DNA of 38,300 nt from Bacillota bacterium (GTDB taxonomy: Bacteria > Bacillota > Clostridia > Acetivibrionales > DSM-1351): NCBI GenBank assembly GCA_023460955.1, contig JAEWOH010000044.1, forward strand, positions 1 to 38,300, in the 5' to 3' direction. A program made the position numbers and the translations under genes. Below are positions 17,081-23,461 of this stretch, piece after piece. Every line of letters starts with the position of its first letter. The stretch's first letter is position 1. The notes beneath the pieces were generated by a model. It was not told the DNA's origin and did not search any database. It worked only from the letters and a program-made list of their open reading frames with translations.

Positions 17081-18787
17081 TTATTCAAAGGAAAGCACCT
17101 TATATGAACCGGGTCTGAGGAAGATTTTAAAGTAAGTTACTCCGTTGCCGGAAACTTTATCTACCTCCACACCTATTCTGCGCTTATTTGTGGCAAGCTG
17201 ATGCAGTACGGCGTTTTCCTTATGTATAACAATAGTTACTTCAGTGTTGGTATCTCTGAAGGATTCTATTATAAAGGTATTGTTGTCATAAAGGAACAGA
17301 CTTATCTGTGATGGAGCTTCTATATGCAGAGGAAGTGCTTGTGAGGCAACTTCCCGGATTACATTCAGAACTCCTTCCGGGTAGCTGTAAATATTACCCT
17401 GATTATCAGGTATGGTCAGCACATAAAGTTTACCCTTACTGTATTTGTTTTCAAGCAGGACGGGATGGTTGTTAAAGCTATCAATTCCGACAACTCTTTG
17501 CCAAGTGTCATTTGTCTTAAAGTCTATATGGGGTATAAGGATCTCCTTGTCCCCAAAATAGTAATCCTTGAAGGCGCAGGTTTCCATTGTAGCAGCATAG
17601 GTTTTCAGAAAAGCCTTTTTGTCTGTGTAGCTTATTTCAGCAATGTCAGAAAGTTCATTATTTAAGGCTCTCAGTAGGCCGGAGGTAATAACAACCTGAT
17701 TTCCCGCCGTAAGGCTTGCTTTTATTTTATTGACAATGGAAGGATCATTTTTTGCGCTCTCAGTTAACAGCAGAACTTTGCTGCTGACCGGATACTCAGA
17801 AGTTGGTTGCAGAGGGAGCCCCAACATTCCAAGATAACCATGGAGAAAATCTTCACCGCTTGACTTGAAAGGCTTATAACAAGATATTCCCACCGGTTCT
17901 CCAAGTTGTCCTACAAGTTTATCCAATTCGCTAAAGACAAAGCCGGCTATTGGGATGCATATTTTGTAGTCAGCAGCCAGAAGCCCGGCACAGAAGAGGG
18001 TGATTTCCTTTGCTTTGGCAAAAACCGTCATATTGAGCTGCTCTACATATGCATTCAGAGAACAGTCCAAGATATCAAACCAGCCGCCAAGGTTTTTACC
18101 GGGGTTGATGCTTTCAAAGTATCTCATGATAAAATAGCCAAGATATCTTTGCAGTACCTGTTGAGTATACTGAGAATCCCTGGTTTCAGTACCTGTATAG
18201 AAGGAATCAAAAATGTTCTTCTGAGCTTCGGGAGTATAACCTGTAAACTGATGATGATCATACCAATTCGGATATTTTATAATAACATTGATGCCGGGGT
18301 TAACCCTTTTTGCAGTTTCCATTATCTCCTTTGATACATCGGCCATCTGAGCTGTTCTGAAATCAGACCAGCAGTTTTTGCCCTTTGTTTCAATACAAAG
18401 ATCACATTTACAGTTTGTAAAATAGAAATCATCAAGGATTAATTCATCAAAAATACTTGCAGTATATTCAACGATATCGCAGAGCTGCTTTCTCTGTTCA
18501 GGGTCGCTGTAGCAGAAGGAACGAAAGTCCCAGATTACATCACATTTCTGAGTTGTGGTAATGGCACCGGAAACCTTGATGCCCTTCTCGTTAAAGAATT
18601 TCTTACAGGCAAGCATTTCTTCCTTAGACAAGAAAACACTTCCGCGATAGGTCTCAAGATAAACCTTGTCAATATCAATGTGCTTCGAAAAAAAATCATA
18701 GGATTCCTCAAATAAATTGTCTCTTTTCAATACTTCCAAATCATAGGCATTATAAAAAATAGATGCTGAAAAATTTTTATAGGACAT
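17081..18787 (-). CDS. Putative glycosidase-like TIM-barrel protein
   Basis: A 568-residue protein without a signal peptide. The N-terminal two-thirds look like a TIM barrel: HIDIDKVYLETYRGS, GIKVSGAITTTQK, and then DELILDDFYFTNCKC with a CxC..C group, a pattern I associate with uncharacterised glycoside-hydrolase-like families. A region around LTAGNQVVITSGLLRAL resembles a beta-galactosidase trimerisation/GATase-like domain, and a beta-sandwich ends the protein. A Gly-rich ribosome site precedes the ATG. The AraC gene directly upstream on the same strand suggests control by a sugar. The exact family and substrate are not recognised; the annotation of function is inference. Confidence 0.55.
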   Translation of the reverse strand: MSYKNFSASIFYNAYDLEVLKRDNLFEESYDFFSKHIDIDKVYLETYRGSVFLSKEEMLACKKFFNEKGIKVSGAITTTQKCDVIWDFRSFCYSDPEQRKQLCDIVEYTASIFDELILDDFYFTNCKCDLCIETKGKNCWSDFRTAQMADVSKEIMETAKRVNPGINVIIKYPNWYDHHQFTGYTPEAQKNIFDSFYTGTETRDSQYTQQVLQRYLGYFIMRYFESINPGKNLGGWFDILDCSLNAYVEQLNMTVFAKAKEITLFCAGLLAADYKICIPIAGFVFSELDKLVGQLGEPVGISCYKPFKSSGEDFLHGYLGMLGLPLQPTSEYPVSSKVLLLTESAKNDPSIVNKIKASLTAGNQVVITSGLLRALNNELSDIAEISYTDKKAFLKTYAATMETCAFKDYYFGDKEILIPHIDFKTNDTWQRVVGIDSFNNHPVLLENKYSKGKLYVLTIPDNQGNIYSYPEGVLNVIREVASQALPLHIEAPSQISLFLYDNNTFIIESFRDTNTEVTIVIHKENAVLHQLATNKRRIGVEVDKVSGNGVTYFKIFLRPGSYKVLSFE

Positions 18788-18830
18788 AAAAGAACCCCCA
18801 TACCGCTTGACGGATAATTTTAAAACTTTT

Positions 18831-18844
18831 AAAAAACGTTTTCT
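18831..18844. promoter_or_regulatory. cre-like site upstream of the TIM-barrel gene
   Basis: AAAAAACGTTTTCT, centred on CG, shares the AAAACGTTTT core with the CcpA/LacI-family cre consensus but lacks the flanking TG/CA. It lies 44 bases upstream of the start codon at 18787. It may be a catabolite-repression site or an unrelated LacI-type operator. Confidence 0.35.
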
Positions 18845-18907
18845 AAAAGCTGTTATTATAATTATAAGAAAGTTATAGAGAAATATCTCGCCACTGGTTG
18901 CTTAATA

Positions 18908-19765
18908 TTACTCAGATATTGCTTCTTTAAATTCGGATGGGGAACTGCCTTTTACCTGCTTGAATACCCTGTTAAAGGTTTTGATGCTGTTAAAGCCTGA
19001 TTTAAAGGCAACTTCAGCAATGGAGTCTGTGGAGTTCAGAAGTCTGTTGACTGCTTTTGATACTTTATAATTGTTTAAATATTGCCAGAAAGTCATACCT
19101 GTAGTGTTCTTAAAAAACCTTGTAAAATGATACATGCTGAAATTGACGTGTTTAGATACGTCTGCAAGACTTATTTCTTTATGGAAATTTTTATCGATAT
19201 ATTTTGTTACCTGCTCTAATAGTTCAAGCTTTTTAAGGTGTTTATGCTTCTCGGCGGAACACAGTTTTTCATTGGGTATATATCTTATTATACCTGCTGC
19301 AAGGTCGTAGAGTCTTGCGCCCAAAAAGAATTCAAAGCCTGTTTCCTTGTGACCGATTTCCCGATAAATGTCTAAAATAACACGCTCAAAAAATGCATGA
19401 ACTGAAAAACCATTACTTTGCCTTGGAGAGTCACTGGTTATTAGTGGTTCAAGAAGACGTCTTCCTGATATAAGGTTAGTAAGTTCCTCAAACATAGATA
19501 GCTCAAATTGAACAATAATTCTGTCACACCGTTTAGGCTGCATCAGAAAATAATGTACCTCTCCCATCCCGATAATTAGTATATCTCTATTGCGGAGGGT
19601 ATAAACCGAATTATTTAAACCAATTTTAAGTTCATCATCAAGAACATAGACAATTTCAATTCTCTCATGCCAATGTGGAGGATACACCTGAACATCAGTG
19701 CTAAAAACATTTACCGGCAAATGTCCTGTATTTATATTTATACTTGTCTGATGATGTGCTTCCAT
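18908..19765 (-). CDS. AraC-family transcriptional regulator
   Basis: A 285-residue regulator with an N-terminal cupin (YPPHWHERIEIVYVLD at about 28-44) for a sugar or metabolite, and two C-terminal helix-turn-helix motifs at about 185-285 (KEISLADVSKHVNFSMYHFTRFFK and the SIAEVAFKSGFNSIKTFNRVFKQ copy). It starts at ATG 19765 with AGGAGT before it. The TIM-barrel gene follows 120 bases downstream on the same strand; AraC regulators usually activate such neighbours. No effector can be named. Confidence 0.92.
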   Translation of the reverse strand: MEAHHQTSININTGHLPVNVFSTDVQVYPPHWHERIEIVYVLDDELKIGLNNSVYTLRNRDILIIGMGEVHYFLMQPKRCDRIIVQFELSMFEELTNLISGRRLLEPLITSDSPRQSNGFSVHAFFERVILDIYREIGHKETGFEFFLGARLYDLAAGIIRYIPNEKLCSAEKHKHLKKLELLEQVTKYIDKNFHKEISLADVSKHVNFSMYHFTRFFKNTTGMTFWQYLNNYKVSKAVNRLLNSTDSIAEVAFKSGFNSIKTFNRVFKQVKGSSPSEFKEAISE

Positions 19766-19954
19766 AATAATACTCCTGATATAAAAAAGTACAAACTAAT
19801 AAAAAATGTCTGCTTTAATTATTATAAATCAATATAAATAATAATTCCATTCACCAATATAAGAGCCTTCCATATTATATATCAGTGATAATAATACACA
19901 ATGAATCAGCGTTGTATAAAGTCATATAAAGTTGGCTTATGGAGGGAGAGCAAT

Positions 19955-20695
19955 ATGTATTACAGCGACAGATTTGATCAACAAAACAGTGATGCCAATA
20001 TAATTACCGGGGTTTACGGGGATGTTAACGGTGACAATATCAGAGATTTTGTCTATCTTACAGGTAATAGAACGCCAAATAGCGGATATATACAAAATAT
20101 AGCTCTTGTGATACGCGACGGTAGAACCGGAATAAAGCAGAGAGCCAAACTGCAATCAGATTCAGGATATTCTCCTGCCGTTACCCTTTATGATTTTACA
20201 GGTGATAGGATTAAAGATATTTTGGTAGGTATAGCATCAGGAGGCAGTGGAGGCATAATGTTTTATTATGTTTTCTCCGATGTAAACAATCAGCTTAAAC
20301 TATTGTTTGACTACGAGGAATATAACAAGCGCTACAGCTATAAAGTAGAATATGTCAATGATTATAAAGTAAAGGTCATAAATGTAGAAAACGAAGTGGT
20401 CTTTACAATAGATATAACTTATAAAGGTAAAGAATATCTGGACGAGATTTATACACCTGAGGGAGTTCTGAAACAGCCTATTGAAGGATGGGTAGACCCA
20501 TTAAGCGGATTGTACCCTGTGGATTTCGACGCAAACGGTATTTATGAACTGTTGGGGTACCAGAGAATATCAGGAAGATATCATGCAGATTCATTAGGGT
20601 ATGTTCAAAGTGTACTTAAATGGAACGGGAGTAAGTTTTATTTGATGGATCAGAATGTATCTATATATGGGGGGAGTGAGGAAGAGCTGCTTTAA
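19955..20695 (+). CDS. FG-GAP/VCBS-like repeat protein
   Basis: A 246-residue protein with repeated Ca-binding-like DxNGDxxxD loops: DVNGDNIRDFVYL near the N-terminus, DFTGDRIKDILVG at about 70-80, and DFDANGIYELLGY near 195. These match FG-GAP/VCBS beta-propeller blades. No signal peptide is visible, which is odd because such propellers are usually secreted; it may be cytosolic or spore-associated. The start at ATG 19955 has GGAGGGAG 5-6 bases upstream; the upstream ATG at 19901 lacks a ribosome site. It diverges from the AraC gene. Function unknown. Confidence 0.65.
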   Translation: MYYSDRFDQQNSDANIITGVYGDVNGDNIRDFVYLTGNRTPNSGYIQNIALVIRDGRTGIKQRAKLQSDSGYSPAVTLYDFTGDRIKDILVGIASGGSGGIMFYYVFSDVNNQLKLLFDYEEYNKRYSYKVEYVNDYKVKVINVENEVVFTIDITYKGKEYLDEIYTPEGVLKQPIEGWVDPLSGLYPVDFDANGIYELLGYQRISGRYHADSLGYVQSVLKWNGSKFYLMDQNVSIYGGSEEELL

Positions 20696-20711
20696 AAAAT
20701 TGTACAATTTT
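20696..20711 (+). terminator. Palindrome after the FG-GAP-like gene
   Basis: AAAATTGTACAATTTT, a perfect 16-bp palindrome, starts one base after the stop codon. Short T-rich sequence follows. A weak terminator is the most likely role. Confidence 0.4.
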
Positions 20712-20804
20712 CTCTTCCGTGCAGCATAGAATTTCTAATATTTTTTACATATACATATAAGGTATTTTCTTATAAAATCTGTATTGTAAAAACAATCAAT
20801 TCTG

Positions 20805-20892
20805 GCTGACAGAGAAATCTGTCAGCTGGTCTTAAAATATATTCCTCCTGAAAAAATTGGGTCCTTGTGTTTCTTTAAACATAAGGATTTTT
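20805..20892 (+). ncRNA. Possible small transcript: tetraloop hairpin plus terminator
   Basis: Two structures lie 36 bases apart with no gene between. The first is a perfect 9-bp hairpin GCTGACAGA/TCTGTCAGC with a GAAA (GNRA) loop at 20805-20826. The second is an intrinsic terminator at 20862-20892: an 11-bp stem (TCCTTGTGTTT against AAACATAAGGA) with T-rich tail TTTTTGCTTTTT. A terminator here needs a transcript, and the FG-GAP gene already has a palindrome at its end. A small RNA or a long 3' UTR could explain it. No clear promoter was found. Low confidence. Confidence 0.3.
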
Positions 20893-20973
20893 GCTTTTTC
20901 ATGTATATTTATAATTGATATTAGATTCCAGAAAATACCTCTATTTATACTTTAAAAAAATAAAAAAATTCTA

Positions 20974-21003
20974 TTGACATAAAGGATAGTTGTTATGTAT
21001 AAT
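20974..21003 (+). promoter_or_regulatory. Sigma-A promoter of the tRNA Met-Glu-Val cluster
   Basis: TTGACA and TATAAT are separated by 18 bases, both matching the consensus exactly. The start of tRNA-Met is 31 bases downstream of the -10. Confidence 0.9.
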
Positions 21004-21034
21004 GTAAAAGCACGTTAGAGAACGGCACATAAAT

Positions 21035-21111
21035 GGCGGCGTAGCTCAGTTGGCCAGAGCATCCGGTTCATACCCGGCAGGTCGTAGGTTCAAATCCCAC
21101 CGCCGCTACCA
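21035..21111 (+). tRNA. tRNA-Met (CAT), elongator
   Basis: A 77-base cloverleaf with anticodon loop TTCATAC and encoded CCA. The acceptor pairs G1 with U72 and the anticodon stem lacks the three-G:C run of the initiator, so this is the elongator. A lysidine-modified Ile(CAU) tRNA is the alternative, but the sequence resembles known elongator Met tRNA. Confidence 0.9.
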
Positions 21112-21113
21112 TT

Positions 21114-21138
21114 TTAAGCGATAGTATGTATCGCTTAA
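21114..21138 (+). repeat. Hairpin between tRNA-Met and tRNA-Glu
   Basis: TTAAGCGATA and TATCGCTTAA form a perfect 10-bp stem with a 5-base loop, followed by TTTT. It may be a partial terminator or a processing signal within the tRNA operon. Confidence 0.6.
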
Positions 21139-21144
21139 TTTTAT

Positions 21145-21219
21145 GGCCCATTGGTCAAGTGGTTAAGACACCGCCCTTTCACGGCGATAACAGGGGTTCG
21201 AGTCCCCTATGGGTCACCA
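21145..21219 (+). tRNA. tRNA-Glu (TTC)
   Basis: A 75-base cloverleaf with loop CTTTCAC (anticodon TTC) and encoded CCA. The acceptor GGCCCAT pairs with ATGGGTC (one G:U). It is the second gene of the cluster. Confidence 0.93.
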
Positions 21220-21252
21220 AAAAAATTAATATCCATTCGGTGAATCCTTTTT

Positions 21253-21264
21253 GGGTCACCAAAA
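21253..21264 (+). repeat. Duplicate of the tRNA-Glu 3' end
   Basis: GGGTCACCAAAA repeats 21211-21222, the last acceptor bases and CCA of tRNA-Glu, 42 bases further on. It may be a scar of a past integration or gene conversion event. Confidence 0.5.
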
Positions 21265-21265
21265 T

Positions 21266-21341
21266 GGGAGCTTAGCTCAGCTGGGAGAGCATCTGCCTTA
21301 CAAGCAGAGGGTCATAGGTTCGAGCCCTATAGTTCCCACCA
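21266..21341 (+). tRNA. tRNA-Val (TAC)
   Basis: A 76-base cloverleaf with loop CTTACAA (anticodon TAC) and encoded CCA. GGGAGCT pairs with AGTTCCC. Last gene of the cluster, followed at once by a terminator. Confidence 0.94.
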
Positions 21342-21375
21342 AAAAAACACTTTCAAGTAATTGAAAGTGTTTTTT
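21342..21375. terminator. Terminator of the tRNA cluster
   Basis: AAAAAACACTTTCAA pairs perfectly with TTGAAAGTGTTTTTT across GTAA (15 bp). It ends the tRNA operon and, on the minus strand, also fits as the end of the CBO0543-like gene eight bases away. Confidence 0.93.
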
Positions 21376-21382
21376 GCTTTAT

Positions 21383-21859
21383 TTATTGTTGTCTTTTTTC
21401 ATTCAATCTGAAAAACCAAACATAGAACTTTCTTGATATGAAAAAGGTAATAAGTAATGATATCCAGGTGTAAAACCAATTCCAATGTATATAAACTATG
21501 AGTGATGTATAGATTTCTAATATAACTTCAATCGTAGTTATTACAGTACAATAGATAAAATAATGAAAAGCAACCTTCTGTTTACTGTTCTTTGGATAAT
21601 AAAGGCAAAAGAATACACAGATTGAAGGATAAACAAAAAATTCGAAGGTAAAGCTGGTTAGTGTCGCATGGGGAAATTGTCTGTAAGGATACTTGATCAA
21701 GCCCAATTCAACAATTGAGAGTCCGAGTAACCATGTGATAAACTGCTTAAAAAAGAATATAACCAAGGCTTCCCTTATTTTTTTCCTAGGTACGAATATA
21801 ATCAATAAAATACCGACAATTATCCAGCTTATTAACGTTATAACGGCTTCCTTTGTCAT
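21383..21859 (-). CDS. CBO0543-like multi-helix membrane protein
   Basis: A 158-residue protein with about five membrane helices and aromatic-rich loops (WNWFYTWISLLITFF, KFYVWFFRLNEK). Size and layout fit the small CBO0543-type membrane family of spore formers, whose role is unknown. The start at ATG 21859 has GGAG 6 bases upstream; the longer frame from 21874 would put that site inside the coding sequence. It is the last of three minus-strand membrane genes. Confidence 0.6.
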   Translation of the reverse strand: MTKEAVITLISWIIVGILLIIFVPRKKIREALVIFFFKQFITWLLGLSIVELGLIKYPYRQFPHATLTSFTFEFFVYPSICVFFCLYYPKNSKQKVAFHYFIYCTVITTIEVILEIYTSLIVYIHWNWFYTWISLLITFFISRKFYVWFFRLNEKRQQ

Positions 21860-21932
21860 AATTATCTCCAACACATCACTAATACAATTCAGCAGGAAAA
21901 ACCCAATACTATTAGTATTACAATAAGTAAAG

Positions 21933-22778
21933 CTAAGTATGCCTAAAGCCTTTTCCTATGGTCTCTGAGGTATTACTGATTGTAATAAAGGCTGAGGAAT
22001 CTATTCCTCGTATAAAGGAACGTAGTTTTACTGCTTGTCTCCTATTTACAATAGTCGAAATAACATTTTCCTGCTGATGAGTAAAAGCCCCTTCAGCTTT
22101 ATAGATAGTGGCACCCCGATGTAGGTTATTTACAATATAATCCAGAATCTCATTATGCTTTACACTGATAATTAGCATCTGTTTGCTGACGTTTAAGCCC
22201 TCTATTACAAAATCAATCATAAAGGCTTTCATTATAAGGCCCAGCACAGAATATAATCCTATTTTTACACCAAAAACCGCACCTGCGCCAACAGCAATAA
22301 CAAAGTCAGTCAGCAGAAGTGTTTTACCTATATTGAGTTTGGTATACTTGCTCAATATCTTTGCAACTATATCAGTACCTCCGGTTGAGGCATTACAGTT
22401 AAAAACTATGGCTGAACCGACAGCCGGAAAAAGTATGGAATAAACTAGCTCCAGAAGCATATCGTCGGTTAACGGCTTATGCAACGGAAATGCTTTTTGA
22501 ATTATCCAGACAATACCGGAAAGAGCAAAGCTTGAATAGACAGTTTTTGAGCCGAAATCAGAACCAAGAAAGAGATAACCTACTCCCAAGAGGAGAATAT
22601 TTATTATCAGCATCATAGGGCCAACGTCGATTTCAGGAAAAAAACTGCTGAAAATTATTGCTAAGCCGCTTACACCACCTGTTGCAAAATGATTAGGTAT
22701 TTTAAAAAGAGCTATCCCAATTCCTACCAAGATCAAACCAAAATTAATTAGAAGAAAGTCCTGAATATATTTTCTCAT
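21933..22778 (-). CDS. YitT-family membrane protein (DUF161 + DUF2179)
   Basis: A 281-residue protein with five to six helices in residues 10-200, including the family signatures GGVSGLAIIFSSF and FNCNASTGGTDIVAKILSKYTKLNIG. A soluble C-terminal DUF2179 domain follows (LNVSKQMLIISVKHNEILDYI, then HRGATIYKAEGAFTHQQENVIS). The family may transport a small solute; substrates are unproven. AAGGAG is placed 7 bases before the ATG. It lies 30 bases after the small membrane gene upstream. Confidence 0.93.
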   Translation of the reverse strand: MRKYIQDFLLINFGLILVGIGIALFKIPNHFATGGVSGLAIIFSSFFPEIDVGPMMLIINILLLGVGYLFLGSDFGSKTVYSSFALSGIVWIIQKAFPLHKPLTDDMLLELVYSILFPAVGSAIVFNCNASTGGTDIVAKILSKYTKLNIGKTLLLTDFVIAVGAGAVFGVKIGLYSVLGLIMKAFMIDFVIEGLNVSKQMLIISVKHNEILDYIVNNLHRGATIYKAEGAFTHQQENVISTIVNRRQAVKLRSFIRGIDSSAFITISNTSETIGKGFRHT

Positions 22779-22808
22779 GTTATCTCCTTGAACAACGCGT
22801 ACTATAAG

Positions 22809-23096
22809 CTAATCATCGCTTTTCCTGCTTCTTTGGATAATGCCTAATATAAAGGCCGTAACAAAAGAAACTAAAAAAATTGCACAGGCGATTAATGCAA
22901 GTATCATGTAGCCCAGATCTTCAAAGCCTGAGGAGTAGTAAGCTGATTTAACATAAAAGCCTATAACCGCAATACCTGCAACAATTGACGGTATATACCT
23001 GATTATAACTCTTTTACCGCTGTATTTATTAAGTATAAACGTTATGGTAATTGCAACTGCACATCCAATTGAGACTAATATATAGAATCCATTCAT
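22809..23096 (-). CDS. Small three-helix membrane protein
   Basis: A 95-residue hydrophobic protein with helices at about 3-22, 33-52 and 63-88 and a short basic tail ending RSRKSDD. Not recognised. AAAGGA lies about 11 bases upstream of the ATG. It precedes yitT with a 30-base gap, so the three minus-strand membrane genes may be one operon. Confidence 0.65.
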   Translation of the reverse strand: MNGFYILVSIGCAVAITITFILNKYSGKRVIIRYIPSIVAGIAVIGFYVKSAYYSSGFEDLGYMILALIACAIFLVSFVTAFILGIIQRSRKSDD

Positions 23097-23226
23097 GGTT
23101 GACTTATCCTTTCTTTTTGTTATTAGTAAAATTTAATTAAACTTATATATTCTCATTAATATCTTATCATAAAAAGAACCTGCTATTCAGAATATAACTT
23201 TACAAGCCTATAAATTTAATTAAACT

Positions 23227-23233
23227 TTCGACA
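23227..23233. promoter_or_regulatory. Spo0A box (0A box) upstream of spoIIE
   Basis: TTCGACA is the exact reverse complement of the Spo0A consensus TGTCGAA. It lies 134 bases upstream of the spoIIE promoter's -35. A near match, TGTCTAA, is at 23335-23341. A 7-base site alone could be chance, but the gene downstream is a textbook Spo0A target. Confidence 0.5.
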
Positions 23234-23367
23234 ATGAATTTCAAAATAGGCGGAAAGTAACTTTGCCCATATCATTCAAGCAAGCTTTAAATAGTTAAAT
23301 TGATGTTTAATTTATAAAATATTTTGGTGAGAACTGTCTAAATTATATTTATTGTTATTACCATAAA

Positions 23368-23400
23368 TTGACAGATATTTTTACTGTGCTGAATTATAAT
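23368..23400 (+). promoter_or_regulatory. spoIIE promoter with 21-bp spacer
   Basis: TTGACA at 23368-23373 and TATAAT at 23395-23400 are perfect hexamers, but the spacer is 21 bases instead of 17. This overlong spacing is the hallmark of Spo0A-activated sigma-A promoters such as Bacillus spoIIE and spoIIG, where Spo0A bound near the -35 compensates. It lies 62 bases before the spoIIE start codon. Confidence 0.8.
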
Positions 23401-23461
23401 CATTCTGCATGCTAAACGACAGTGCAGTTCAAACACAGGATAAATACAGGGGGTCATACAT

